The notes: generated by a model not told the origin, from the letters alone. Shown: positions 8,281 to 16,644, counted from the first letter of the stretch. The stretch: 34,297 bases of DNA from JANXQE01 sp035651635 (GCA_035651635.1 DASRFK010000299.1:1-34297), one strand, 5' to 3'. Program-made: numbers and translations.

Positions 8281-8598
8281 ATGAATCGAGTTGTACGGGG
8301 CGTTCTTTTTGGGGGATTACTGGCAGCGTTTGTTGCGGGTGCTTCTTTGCCCTCTGCCAGGCAGGATCATCGTCCCGCCGTCACGCAGTCGGCAGAATCA
8401 ATCAATACCGCGCTTAGCACCTTGCCTGCTGAGGCGAAACAACCTTTGCCCCCGCGACCGACAGCTTATTTTGCACGCTTGGCTTTCAAACCCGTGCCGG
8501 TCGAGGTTCCCCCCGGGGTTTTGACTTTATTGGCCGCCGCTTGTCTGGTCGCGCCCTTCGGCTTGACGACCTGGGCCACGCTGCGACGGCGTCTTTAG
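8281..8598 (+). CDS. Small exported protein with C-terminal membrane anchor, sorting-signal-like
   Basis: A 105-residue unrecognised protein. Residues 5-22 are a hydrophobic signal (GVLFGGLLAAFVAGASLP). The middle is Pro/Ala/Gln-rich and polar. The C-terminus has VEVPPG, then a hydrophobic segment (VLTLLAAACLVAPFGLTTWA), then a short basic tail (TLRRRL). The order motif, transmembrane helix, arginine cluster resembles PEP-CTERM-type sorting signals handled by exosortase, which are linked to exopolysaccharide loci. The motif here is PP rather than PEP, so this is a resemblance only. It is transcribed away from the NusG-like gene across the 21-bp phased repeats. The ATG at 8281 lacks a strong ribosome site. 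Repeat copy C begins 19 bp after the stop. Confidence 0.6.
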   Translation: MNRVVRGVLFGGLLAAFVAGASLPSARQDHRPAVTQSAESINTALSTLPAEAKQPLPPRPTAYFARLAFKPVPVEVPPGVLTLLAAACLVAPFGLTTWATLRRRL

Positions 8599-8616
8599 AT
8601 TCCTGATCGAATTCTC

Positions 8617-8744
8617 TAAGAGGGTGTTTTAGAATTCGGTTTGGAGTCCCGCCTTCAGGCGGTTTTGGCGCCGGACCGCCTAAAGGCGGGACTCCGAACC
8701 TCATACGCCCGCCGCCCAAGTCGATATCTTGAAAACACGCTCTG
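8617..8744. repeat. MITE-like palindromic element, copy C (inverted)
   Basis: 128 bp in the opposite orientation to copies A and B. It begins TAAGAGGGTGTTTTAGAATT and ends GAAAACACGCTCT. The core arms GGAGTCCCGCC (8643-8653) and GGCGGGACTCC (8685-8695) are perfect complements. The outer ends are themselves near-inverted repeats: AGAGGGTGTTTT against AGAGCGTGTTTT. The right boundary lacks a TA. Confidence 0.8.
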
Positions 8745-8745
8745 G

Positions 8746-8899
8746 GAGAGTGGCTTAAAAGTTAGGCCGTGGCGCCATTCCGGCGGCGAGACGCCGCCGG
8801 AACCCGCAGGCGAGGACGCCTGCGCTACGTAGCGCGGGCGTCTGGCCGCGGGTCTTGGCGGCGTCTCGCCGCCAAGATCAGTATTAAAACACGCTCCTA
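8746..8899. repeat. Tandem palindromic element with related ends, copy D
   Basis: Directly beside copy C is a second unit of about 154 bp. It contains CCGGCGGCG/CGCCGCCGG (8780-8788, 8792-8800) and CTTGGCGGCG/CGCCGCCAAG (8854-8863, 8867-8876), both perfect with 3-nt loops. The right end, read in reverse complement, is TTAGGAGCGTGTTTTAAT, matching the termini of copies A-C. The left edge is uncertain. The core differs from A-C, so it may be a sub-family. Its outer TA forms part of the TAG stop of the methyltransferase gene. Confidence 0.65.
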
Positions 8900-9826
8900 A
8901 GCTTTTTGCAGGACGAGTACGGTATTGTCCGCCAGATTCAGCCGAGCCAGACCCACTTCGAACCCCGCCAGGAGCGCTTTGAGCGGTCTCAAGATCGGAT
9001 TACGCTTATACGCGGTGGTTTGGCGGAGCAAGTGAGCGCGTTGCTCGTCTGGCACAAATTCTCCTCTCCCCTTCCAATCCTGCCAGATGACGACCGGGTT
9101 GAAATGGGTGGACCCGACCTGAACCATCCGGAAATCTTCCACGCCGTTGACCAGTCGAGCAAGTGTGTCACGGGTGAAGTAGTTCACGTGTTGCGGAAAG
9201 ATGTAGCGGTATTTGGCGCCGAGAAGCCGCCGCGCTAATGACTCAAAGTTCGGGACCAGGATGAAACAGAAGCCTCCCGGCTCCAGCAGTTCGGCGGCTT
9301 TGCGCAAAAAGTCTCCGGGGCTGGCTAAGTGCTCCAGCACAGCCCAAAAGGTGATTGCCGAAAATCGTTTTCCTGCCGCGCTTAATGAGAAAAAAGACTC
9401 CCGCAGAACCGGGACCCCCTTCTTTTCCGCGTAATCCAGCGCCGGCCCTGCGACGTCATTGCCCAGGATTTCGTAATCTGCGGGAAAGCGCGTCTTAAGT
9501 TGGAAAAGAAACGCGCCGGTCGAGCATCCAACATCCAGCACGCTTCCCTGCCGGCAAGAGCGGCGGAACAATTTCAGCTCGCGCTCGAATCGCACTGGGG
9601 CGTAATCACTATCCACTTTGTCCGGAGAAAGATAGTACGGCTGAGCCAATTGATCGTAAAAGAGCCCAGTTGCCCAACCTTCGTCGATCGGATCGGCATA
9701 CACCATGGCGCACTGTCCACACTGAACCAGCCGCAGATCCTGTTTGCGCAGCAATTCCTTTGCTTCACGGGAGTGGCATACCGGGCAATCCCGTGAAATC
9801 GGCGTGCTGGATCTGGTCGTGATCAA
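8897..9826 (-). CDS. Zinc-ribbon class I SAM-dependent methyltransferase
   Basis: 309 residues. The N-terminus has a four-cysteine zinc ribbon (CPVCHSREAKELL, then CGQCAMVYADP), typical of methyltransferases acting on nucleotide sugars or other metabolites. The Rossmann domain carries the SAM-binding motif VLDVGCSTGAFLFQL (about residues 97-111) and a later AITFWAVLEHLASPGDFLRK, matching the Methyltransf_23 pattern with an acidic-histidine region. The substrate is unknown; a sugar linked to the neighbouring polysaccharide genes is possible. The start is a TTG at 9824-9826, the first codon after a TAA. There is no ATG before residue 40, and a start this early is needed to keep the first zinc cysteines. 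The stop codon TAG (8897-8899) lies in the end of repeat D. Confidence 0.85.
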   Translation of the reverse strand: MITTRSSTPISRDCPVCHSREAKELLRKQDLRLVQCGQCAMVYADPIDEGWATGLFYDQLAQPYYLSPDKVDSDYAPVRFERELKLFRRSCRQGSVLDVGCSTGAFLFQLKTRFPADYEILGNDVAGPALDYAEKKGVPVLRESFFSLSAAGKRFSAITFWAVLEHLASPGDFLRKAAELLEPGGFCFILVPNFESLARRLLGAKYRYIFPQHVNYFTRDTLARLVNGVEDFRMVQVGSTHFNPVVIWQDWKGRGEFVPDEQRAHLLRQTTAYKRNPILRPLKALLAGFEVGLARLNLADNTVLVLQKA

Positions 9827-10229
9827 TTTATTAGCGGTCGTCAGTTATAGGTAGGGACGGCGCGCTGCGCCGTCCGCGCCGCGTTCAGCGGCGCAACCGG
9901 CGTCAGGATTCGCCGGGCACCGTGCCATTGTTCCGCTCGCTGTACGCGGGCAGGACATCGCAGCGCAATGTCATCTACCAGCACGATGTCCTTACCAATG
10001 TCTGGAGCAAATATCGATTCGCAAATGGCTAGCACCGCCAGCGCACGAACGTGGCTCTGACGTGACGCGAAACCAGCATGTACCAACACCAGACAGGACG
10101 AAATGAAGGCATGCACTACAGCCGATGGTGTGCTGGTAGCCAATTCGCGGAGCAGGCAACGAAGAAAAGGGCAAGACCCCATGGAGCAACTTGGTTTTTT
10201 GGATTTTGTTTCTCGTGAAAGGGATGGCT
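9827..10229. other. Intergenic region with strong GC hairpin
   Basis: About 400 bases between divergent genes. Near the methyltransferase start is GGACGGCGC/GCGCCGTCC (9855-9863, 9867-9875), a perfect 9-bp stem with a 3-nt loop, followed by GCCGC-gttca-GCGGC. These look like another dispersed palindromic repeat. Short open frames on the minus strand have no recognisable content and are not called. Promoters for both flanking genes should be here, but none is clear. Confidence 0.5.
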
Positions 10230-10895
10230 ATGACCAAACATGTGATTTGTATTCTTGCGCTTATTTGCACGGTTTCCTGCGCGGTCGCGCAGACGACCTC
10301 GGGGCAATCCTCGCCAACGTACCCGGGAAACAATAACGACAATAATCAGCCTGGTCAGTATGGCCGGTCCGAAAGAGCACCGCGCAACAATCCCCAGGCG
10401 CCCGCATATAACGCAAATCAAACCCAAATCGAGGCCGGCGGTGTGCTCTTTTCCAATCGGTTAGGACAGACCTTTTCTGCCCAGGACCTGGCAGCTCAGC
10501 TCCAGAATCTACGCAACGCAGTTGACCAAACCGTTCCCATTCTGAGCGCGTTCAATGAAACCTACTCCAATTCCAATAGCGGCGGCCATCAAACGGTTGG
10601 CAGTACGCTCTCCGGTATTGTTTCGGATGTGTTTCATCGCAACCAGGGATCTGCGCAAACATCCGCTAACGAAAGCCCCACTACCAGCAACTTGCTCTCG
10701 GTTCTGCATGGGTTATTAAACAAGAATTCCACCGCCACCACTCCAGCCGCTGCGCCCAATCCGCAGGATCTACTTTCTCTCCAGAGTGATTTGCAACCGG
10801 TCGTGTCCGTTCTCCAGCGGTTAAACGTGCAAAGCACCTCCAACCAGCTTGCCGCTCCCTATCCGAACGGCTCCCTTACACCCACCGGCCGCTAA
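10230..10895 (+). CDS. Secreted protein of unknown function, Asn/Gln/Ser-rich
   Basis: A 221-residue protein I do not recognise. It starts with a signal peptide (MTKHVICILALICTVSCAVA, cleavage before QTT). The mature chain begins with a low-complexity stretch rich in Asn, Pro, Gln and Ser. Two more ordered parts follow: residues about 75-110 (FSAQDLAAQLQNLRNAVDQT) and about 180-205 (DLLSLQSDLQPVVSVLQRLN), both amphipathic helices. No catalytic motif is visible. I chose the ATG at 10230 because AAAGGG (10218-10223) lies six bases ahead, a better ribosome site than that of any upstream start; ATG 10224 or TTG 10191 are alternatives. It stands alone between intergenic regions of 160 bp or more. 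Confidence 0.6.
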   Translation: MTKHVICILALICTVSCAVAQTTSGQSSPTYPGNNNDNNQPGQYGRSERAPRNNPQAPAYNANQTQIEAGGVLFSNRLGQTFSAQDLAAQLQNLRNAVDQTVPILSAFNETYSNSNSGGHQTVGSTLSGIVSDVFHRNQGSAQTSANESPTTSNLLSVLHGLLNKNSTATTPAAAPNPQDLLSLQSDLQPVVSVLQRLNVQSTSNQLAAPYPNGSLTPTGR

Positions 10896-11061
10896 CTTCG
10901 TCACCCAAGAGGCCACGACAACACCCCGGCGCAGCTAACCTATCTGGTGAGCAAGCCCGCGGCTTGCCAGAAAGGAGCCGGTAGCGGGTCCCTCAATCGC
11001 CCTTCGCCTCTCCCACGGCGGCGCTTGTGTCCTGTGGCCTGCTTGTTACTCTGCGCGCCAG

Positions 11062-11745
11062 ATGAACAACAACACGCACATGTCCTTCATCAAAGAGGAT
11101 CCCTGGCGGATCTTCCGCATCATGGCCGAGTTCGTAGATTCCTTTGAAGCTTTATCCCAGGTGGGCCCTGGCGTGACGGTGTTCGGCTCGGCGCGAATGC
11201 TGCCCAATAACCCTTACTATCAGTCGGCGGTCGAGCTGGCCAAAGGCCTGGCCCGGCACAACCTGGCGATTATCACCGGTGGCGGTCCTGGCATTATGGA
11301 GGCTGCCAATCGCGGCGCGTACTCGGTGAAAGGCAAGTCCGTGGGGCTTAATATCGAGCTGCCCATGGAACAGAAGGGCAACCGGTTCGCCAATATCCCG
11401 ATCAACTTTCACTATTTCTTTTCACGCAAGGTCTGTTTCGTCAAATACAGCATCGGCTTCGTGTTTATGCCCGGCGGTTTCGGGACTCTTGATGAATTTT
11501 TCGAGGTCCTGACGCTGGTTCAAACGCAGCGCATCCCCAGCTTTCCCCTGATTCTGTTTGGCAAAGAGCATTGGAAAGGCCTGATTCGCTGGATGAAGGA
11601 GCGCCTCGAGGCGGCCAAGTTCATCAGCCCGGGAGATTTGGAGCTGTTCAAGCTCACCGACGATCCCCAGGAAGTCATCGACATCATCCTGGAGTATGAA
11701 CGCCGTGTCGGCCCGCCCGACATCATGCCAAAGGCCTTTGCTTAG
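11062..11745 (+). CDS. LOG-family (TIGR00730) Rossmann protein
   Basis: 227 residues with the hallmark motifs of the lysine-decarboxylase-like LOG family: GGGPGIMEAANRGA (about residues 73-86) and PGGFGTLDEFFEVLT (about 138-152). Family members hydrolyse nucleoside 5'-monophosphates such as cytokinin ribotides to free base and ribose phosphate; the bacterial role is often purine salvage or unknown. It is cytosolic with no signal. The ATG at 11062 has no clear ribosome site, and ATG 11080 is a possible alternative. It begins a plus-strand run with the M16 peptidase 57 bp downstream, but no functional link to that gene is evident. Confidence 0.9.
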   Translation: MNNNTHMSFIKEDPWRIFRIMAEFVDSFEALSQVGPGVTVFGSARMLPNNPYYQSAVELAKGLARHNLAIITGGGPGIMEAANRGAYSVKGKSVGLNIELPMEQKGNRFANIPINFHYFFSRKVCFVKYSIGFVFMPGGFGTLDEFFEVLTLVQTQRIPSFPLILFGKEHWKGLIRWMKERLEAAKFISPGDLELFKLTDDPQEVIDIILEYERRVGPPDIMPKAFA

Positions 11746-11802
11746 TCATAAACATAATTACGATGACGTTTTCGAGTTTGTGTTTGTGACCACTTAGTCC
11801 GC

Positions 11803-13068
11803 GTGTACCAAGTCACCCGCCTGAACAACGGCCTGACCCTCGCCACGGCCGAGATGCCGCACATGATTGGCGTGAGCGTCGGGATTTGGGTCGGTGTCGG
11901 TTCGCGCTACGAATCGGCCGAGTTGAATGGGGTCTGCCATTTTATCGAGCATCTGTTGTTCAAGGGCACCAAACGCCGGACGGCGCGGGAGATTTCCCAG
12001 GCGGTCGAAGGCGTGGGCGGTTACCTCAACGCTTTCACCAGCGAAGAGAGCACCTGCTTTCATGCCCGGGCGTGCCACGATCGATTCGAGGAGCTGCTCG
12101 ATGTCCTGGCGGATATGCTGCTCGATCCAAAGATGGCTCCCGTGGAAGTGGCCAAGGAACGGGAAGTCATCAAGGAAGAGATGGCCATGTACCTCGATGA
12201 GCCGCAACACCAGGTTCAGGAATTGCTCAATGCCACCCTTTGGCCCGGACAGCCGCTCGGCCGCCCGATCACAGGCACGACCAAAACTCTGGACCGCATG
12301 CGCCGCCAACACATCGTCGGATATCTGCGCACGCATTACCTCACGGGCAATACCCTGGTCGTGGCAGCCGGCCGGATCACCCATCGCGCGGCGCTGCGAG
12401 CACTTCGCCCGTACGCCCGCCATTTTTCGGTCGGCCGGCCGCCGCCATGCCTCCCGGTCACCGTCGACCAGCAGGGGCCGCGCCTCGCGTTGTGCAGCAA
12501 ACGCACTGAGCAAACCCAAATGGCGCTCGGTATCCATACCTGGTCGCGGCACGATGCTCGTCGCTACGCCTTGCGGTTGCTCAATACGATTTTGGGCGAA
12601 AACATGAGCTCGCGTCTCTTTCAAGTAATTCGCGAAGATCGTGGCCTGGCCTATTCCATTTACAGCAGCCCCAGCTTTTTTCACGACACGGGCGACCTGG
12701 TGATCTCGGCCGGCCTGGATACCGACAATTTGGAGCAGGTGTTGCGCTTGGTCTTGCGTGAGCTGCGCCGCCTTGCCCGCACCGCACCCGGGACTGCGGA
12801 ATTGCGACGCGCTCGCGATTACGTCAATGGCCAGATCGACCTTGGACAAGAGAGCACGGATAGCCAAATGAACTGGATGGGTGAACAGTTGCTCGGTTAC
12901 GGCAGGATTTTCCGGCCCGGCCAAATCAAGGACCACCTGGCACAGGTTACCGCGGCCCAGATTCGGCAAGTGGCCAATGAACTGTTCCGGCCGGAAAGGT
13001 TCAGTTTGGCGTTGGTCAGTCCATTGCGTTCAGCGGCTTACTTGGGTTCCATCCTATGCGCTGTTTAA
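11803..13068 (+). CDS. M16-family zinc metallopeptidase (processing-peptidase-like)
   Basis: 421 residues. The inverted zinc motif HFIEH (H46, E49, H50) is followed about 75 residues later by the third ligand region EREVIKEE (residues 119-126). The C-terminal half has RGLAYSIYS, the conserved Arg-Tyr segment of the family. Length and layout match single-chain bacterial homologues of mitochondrial processing peptidase. There is no signal peptide, so it is probably cytosolic, degrading or trimming short peptides. The GTG start at 11803 gives MYQVTRLNNGLTLATAEMPH, the usual family beginning. The gene overlaps pabB by 13 bp, indicating translational coupling, although the pathways are unrelated. 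Confidence 0.93.
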   Translation: MYQVTRLNNGLTLATAEMPHMIGVSVGIWVGVGSRYESAELNGVCHFIEHLLFKGTKRRTAREISQAVEGVGGYLNAFTSEESTCFHARACHDRFEELLDVLADMLLDPKMAPVEVAKEREVIKEEMAMYLDEPQHQVQELLNATLWPGQPLGRPITGTTKTLDRMRRQHIVGYLRTHYLTGNTLVVAAGRITHRAALRALRPYARHFSVGRPPPCLPVTVDQQGPRLALCSKRTEQTQMALGIHTWSRHDARRYALRLLNTILGENMSSRLFQVIREDRGLAYSIYSSPSFFHDTGDLVISAGLDTDNLEQVLRLVLRELRRLARTAPGTAELRRARDYVNGQIDLGQESTDSQMNWMGEQLLGYGRIFRPGQIKDHLAQVTAAQIRQVANELFRPERFSLALVSPLRSAAYLGSILCAV

Positions 13069-14576
13069 CTCAGAGGTTCGAGCGATGGGACCAGCCGGAA
13101 GCGGTCTTCGAACGCCTGGGTTCTGAACCTGGTTTGATGTTGTTGAGCAGTTCCTTATCCCACACGGAGCTCAGCCGTTATTCGTTCATTGTCGCCCGGC
13201 CTTTCCTCACTTTCCGATCGGCGGGGCCGCGTTGCGAGTTGAGTTGGCCGGGCGGGGCGGACATTCATTTTGGCAATCCCTGGCGCGTTCTGGAATCTCT
13301 CCTGGCGCGCTATGAATTAAAGGATGAGTTCGATTTGCCGCTGCCTCTGGGCGGCTGCTTCGGGTACTGGGGTTACGAGCTCAAGAACTTTCTTGAACCC
13401 CGCTTGCCACAGCGGGCTCGTGATGAGCTGGAACTCCCCGATAGCGTTCTCGGTTTTTATGACAGCTTGCTGGCCTTCGATCATGCCTTGGGTGTGATCT
13501 GGATTGTGGCGACCGGGCTCAAGCGCGACGGATCGCGCGACGTTGCTGCTGCCGGTCAACAAATGGACTTCTGGCAGGAGAAACTCGCGGCAGTTCCCAC
13601 AGAACTGGCGTCTTCAGGACTGGATCACGGAGACACGATCTGCCGCGGCGAAAAGGCTAAGTTAGTGGAGGGCGCTCAGGTTACCGATTTGGGTTGCGAT
13701 TGGCCGGGCAACCCCGAGGTATTCTCGAACCTGCACCGCAGCCAGTTCATCGAGCGTGTGCTCCGCGCCAAGGCTTATATCCAGGCCGGGGATATTTATC
13801 AGGTCAATCTCTCGCAACGGCTCAGTGCGGTCTGCCCGACCTCGCCTTGGAGCTTTTTCCGCGCGTTAACCGGAATTTCGCCAGCCCCCTTTTCCGCTTA
13901 CCTGGACGCCGGCGACTTTCAACTGGCGTCTTCATCTCCGGAACTGTTCCTTCGTTTGAGCGGTGCTCACATCCAGACGCGACCCATCAAAGGCACCCGC
14001 CCACGCGCGACGGATCCTCTCGTGGATTCACAGCTCAGTTACCAACTGCAGACCAGTAGCAAGGAGCTGGCTGAGTTAGTCATGATTACCGACCTGTTGC
14101 GCAATGACCTTGGCCGGGTCTGCCAGTTCGGTTCCATCCGGGTGCCGGAGATTGCCCGCCTCGAGCGATTCGCTCACGTGCACCACCTGGTCTCTACGAT
14201 CGAAGGTTCGTTACGCAATGAGCTCACTCATTTGTCGGCTTTGGCTGCTTGTTTTCCAGGCGGCAGCATCACGGGCGCGCCCAAGGTCCGGGCCATGGAA
14301 ATCATCGATGAACTTGAGCCGGTCCGGCGCGGGCCTTACACGGGCGTGCTGGGGTATCTGGGCTTTAACCGCGAAAGCCAGCTTTCGATCATCATCCGAA
14401 CCGTGCTGCATAAGGCCGGCACCGCGCATTTTCCGGTCGGCGCAGGCATTGTAGCGGATTCGATTCCCGAGGCTGAGTATGCCGAGACGCTGGCCAAGGC
14501 TCGTGGTTTCGTCGAGACGCTGCGGTTGTATTCTCGCTCAAATGATCGTGTTCCTCAACGGCAGCTTCGTTCCTGA
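13056..14576 (+). CDS. pabB: Aminodeoxychorismate synthase component I
   Basis: 506 residues of the chorismate-binding family. Seen in order: N-terminal Trp-pocket region (LSRYSFIVARPF), QAGDIYQVNLSQRL (about 245), LASSSPELFLRL, RPIKGTRPR, and the C-terminal FPGGSITGAPKVRAMEIID and GPYTGVLGYLG. The PIKGT motif, with Lys at about residue 312, separates PabB from anthranilate synthase TrpE, which has PIAGT. PabB turns chorismate plus ammonia into 4-amino-4-deoxychorismate for folate. The partner amidotransferase PabA is not in the window. The next gene encodes the lyase for the following step and overlaps by 35 bp. The start ATG lies inside the end of the M16 peptidase gene. Confidence 0.93.
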   Translation: MRCLTQRFERWDQPEAVFERLGSEPGLMLLSSSLSHTELSRYSFIVARPFLTFRSAGPRCELSWPGGADIHFGNPWRVLESLLARYELKDEFDLPLPLGGCFGYWGYELKNFLEPRLPQRARDELELPDSVLGFYDSLLAFDHALGVIWIVATGLKRDGSRDVAAAGQQMDFWQEKLAAVPTELASSGLDHGDTICRGEKAKLVEGAQVTDLGCDWPGNPEVFSNLHRSQFIERVLRAKAYIQAGDIYQVNLSQRLSAVCPTSPWSFFRALTGISPAPFSAYLDAGDFQLASSSPELFLRLSGAHIQTRPIKGTRPRATDPLVDSQLSYQLQTSSKELAELVMITDLLRNDLGRVCQFGSIRVPEIARLERFAHVHHLVSTIEGSLRNELTHLSALAACFPGGSITGAPKVRAMEIIDELEPVRRGPYTGVLGYLGFNRESQLSIIIRTVLHKAGTAHFPVGAGIVADSIPEAEYAETLAKARGFVETLRLYSRSNDRVPQRQLRS

Positions 14577-15390
14577 AGAACGGGCAATGGTTTCGGTGTT
14601 CGATCGCTCGTTTCTGTACGGCGATGGACTTTTCGAAACCATGTTGATTGCAAACGGTATCCCTTTTCGCTGGTCTCAGCATCTCGAACGGATTGAACGC
14701 GGCGCCGCTTTGCTGGGCATCACGCTTCCTTTTCAGGCCGCGCGTTTGTGGGAATTTGCCTCGAAACTCGTGCTCGACAATCAAATGCCCAATGCTCTGT
14801 TGCGTCTGACGCTTTCCCGCGGAGTTGGCCTTCGCGGCTATTCTCCTCGGGGCGCAGATTCTCCCGCCATGGTGATGTCGCTGCATCCGGCGCCCGTTCT
14901 GAGCGACGCTTTAACCAGTTGGAAATTGGCCACTGCCTCCGTGCGCTTGCCGGCTAACGAGCCGCTCGCTCAACTTAAACATGCCAATAAGCTTCCCCAA
15001 ATCCTGGCCCGGGCCCAGGCTGAACAAGCGGGCGCTGACGAAGCATTGCTCGTCAACACCGACGGCTTTCTCGTCGAAGGCGCCAGCAGCAATTTGTTCT
15101 GGATAGAGCAGGGGACGGTCTCCACGCCGCCGCTGAGCAGTGGGATCCTGGCCGGCGTCACCCGATTGGTTGTGTTCGAGCTCTGCCAAAAACTTGGAGT
15201 GCGATTCCAGGAACGAAATATTACTCCTCCTCAACTCGTCCGCACCGAAGGGGTATTTGTCTCGCTGAGTTCCTATGGCTTGGCGCAAGGGGTGTCGCTC
15301 GATGGCCATAACCTGCGCCGATCCGATGTGACCCTTCCTCTTCATCGCGCTTACGTGGAGTTGGTTCAGCGTGAAACAGCCTCAGCCTGA
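14542..15390 (+). CDS. pabC: Class IV aminotransferase, probable aminodeoxychorismate lyase
   Basis: 282 residues with a fold-type IV PLP enzyme pattern: FDRSFLYGDGLFETM near the start, the PLP-binding lysine in QLKHANKLPQILARAQA (K146), and EGASSNLFWI for phosphate and cofactor contacts. Branched-chain or D-amino acid aminotransferases share the fold, but the position directly after pabB, with a 35-bp overlap, favours 4-amino-4-deoxychorismate lyase, which releases p-aminobenzoate and pyruvate. I chose the ATG at 14542 (MIVFLNGSFVPEERA), which matches the family N-terminus; a longer reading from 14479 would add 21 residues not typical of the family. Confidence 0.88.
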   Translation: MIVFLNGSFVPEERAMVSVFDRSFLYGDGLFETMLIANGIPFRWSQHLERIERGAALLGITLPFQAARLWEFASKLVLDNQMPNALLRLTLSRGVGLRGYSPRGADSPAMVMSLHPAPVLSDALTSWKLATASVRLPANEPLAQLKHANKLPQILARAQAEQAGADEALLVNTDGFLVEGASSNLFWIEQGTVSTPPLSSGILAGVTRLVVFELCQKLGVRFQERNITPPQLVRTEGVFVSLSSYGLAQGVSLDGHNLRRSDVTLPLHRAYVELVQRETASA

Positions 15391-15469
15391 CCCCGGAAAA
15401 CGCCGGTACACCCGCCCCCGAGTTTTCTATCCTTAAACCCCGACGGCGTCTAATGCGCGCCGGGCATTT

Positions 15470-15526
15470 CCCTCTCCTCCCTGGGGGCCTGGGAGGAGAG
15501 GGCAAGGGAGAAAAGGCATTTTTTTT
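15470..15526 (+). terminator. 12-bp hairpin with downstream T tract after pabC
   Basis: CCCTCTCCTCCC (15470-15481) and GGGAGGAGAGGG (15491-15502) are perfect 12-bp complements around a 9-nt loop, about 80 bp after the pabC stop. A run of eight T (15519-15526) follows 16 bases later. The gap is longer than in a classic intrinsic terminator, so this may instead be a dispersed palindromic repeat that also ends transcription. Confidence 0.5.
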
Positions 15527-15624
15527 ACGTTGCTCCTCCACAAATTCGTGCCGAGAGTTGTCGACGCTCCCAGATGGCTGCTTTAGGGTTGTCGCTTCAC
15601 AACCAACCCGATATTGATCCGGCG

Positions 15625-16644
15625 ATGAAACATTTTGTAGCCCAGTTTTGGTCAGCCTTGGCGTGCTTAATCATGATCCCCTCGCTCCAGGCTGCCGACC
15701 GGGTCATCTACGAGGGCAAAGCCGGGCCGGGTTTGGGCAAACAAATTGTTTTCCTCTGCGGCGATGAAGAGTACCGTTCAGAAGAAGCCTTGCCGATGTT
15801 GGCCAAAATCCTCGCGGTGCGCCACGGCTTCAAATGCACGGTTCTTTTTCCGATTAACCCCGCCGACGGTACGATCGATCCCGTCACCCTGACCAACATT
15901 CCGGGTATGGAAGCCCTGGATTCGGCCAGCTTGTGTGTTATGTCGCTGCGTTTCCGCGAATTGCCCGACGACCAGATGAAACACTTTGTCGATTATCTCA
16001 ATCGCGGTAAACCGATCATCGCGCTGCGCACCAGCACCCATGCTTTCGCATACGATCATAACAAACAAAGCCCGTACGCCCGCTTCGATTGGCGTAACAA
16101 ACAGTGGCCGGGCGGGTTTGGCCAACAGGTATTGGGTGAAACCTGGGTCGATCATCATGGGAGTCATGGCAAGGAAAGCACCCGCGGCGTCATTAACCAG
16201 ACCTTCAAGGATCATCCCATTCTCCGCGGCGTAACCGATTTGTGGTGCCCGACCGACGTCTACGCCGTTACCCATCTGGGGTCCGACGCCCGAATCCTGG
16301 TCTGGGGGGAAGTCCTCAGTGGGATGAACCCCACCGATCCGCCCGTAACCGGTGCGAAAAACAATCCACTCATGCCTTTGGTCTGGGTGCGCGGTTATCG
16401 CAGCGAAGAAGGGCGTGTTTGCAGGATTGTGACCACTACTATGGGGGCAGCCGTTGATTTGCAAAACGAAAGTTTGCGGCGGCTCCTCGTCAATGCCGCT
16501 TACTGGTTAACCGGCTTGGGCCAGAAAATCGACGGCAAAGCCGATGTGGCCTATGTTGGGGAGTATAAACCGCTGTGGTTTGGCTTCGGGAAATTTGCGA
16601 AAGGTATAAAGCCAGATGACCTGGCCATCAAAAACGGCCCTTAG
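15625..16644 (+). CDS. Secreted ThuA-like domain protein
   Basis: 339 residues. The signal peptide is MKHFVAQFWSALACLIMIPS with cleavage near LQAAD. The mature part has a class-I-glutamine-amidotransferase-like ThuA fold: KQIVFLCGDEEYRSEEALPM, LCVMSLRFRELPDDQM, KPIIALRTSTHAFAY and WVDHHGSHG. ThuA-like proteins are abundant in Verrucomicrobiota and Planctomycetota and are tied to sugar use, but the enzymatic activity is mostly unproved. The ATG at 15625 is chosen because it gives a clean signal peptide; an earlier ATG at 15574 would add 17 non-hydrophobic residues. The stop TAG (16642-16644) coincides with the first bases of repeat copy B, so the C-terminus may have been set by an insertion. 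Confidence 0.85.
   Translation: MKHFVAQFWSALACLIMIPSLQAADRVIYEGKAGPGLGKQIVFLCGDEEYRSEEALPMLAKILAVRHGFKCTVLFPINPADGTIDPVTLTNIPGMEALDSASLCVMSLRFRELPDDQMKHFVDYLNRGKPIIALRTSTHAFAYDHNKQSPYARFDWRNKQWPGGFGQQVLGETWVDHHGSHGKESTRGVINQTFKDHPILRGVTDLWCPTDVYAVTHLGSDARILVWGEVLSGMNPTDPPVTGAKNNPLMPLVWVRGYRSEEGRVCRIVTTTMGAAVDLQNESLRRLLVNAAYWLTGLGQKIDGKADVAYVGEYKPLWFGFGKFAKGIKPDDLAIKNGP

Noticed and set aside
9841..10182. Short minus-strand frames ahead of the small secreted protein
   Set aside because: They run through a GC hairpin repeat and show no recognisable protein; codon use is irregular.
11794..12969. 391-codon open frame on the minus strand
   Set aside because: It lies wholly opposite the M16 peptidase gene, whose zinc motif and family pattern are clear. 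Long antisense frames are expected in GC-rich coding DNA, and this one shows no domain.
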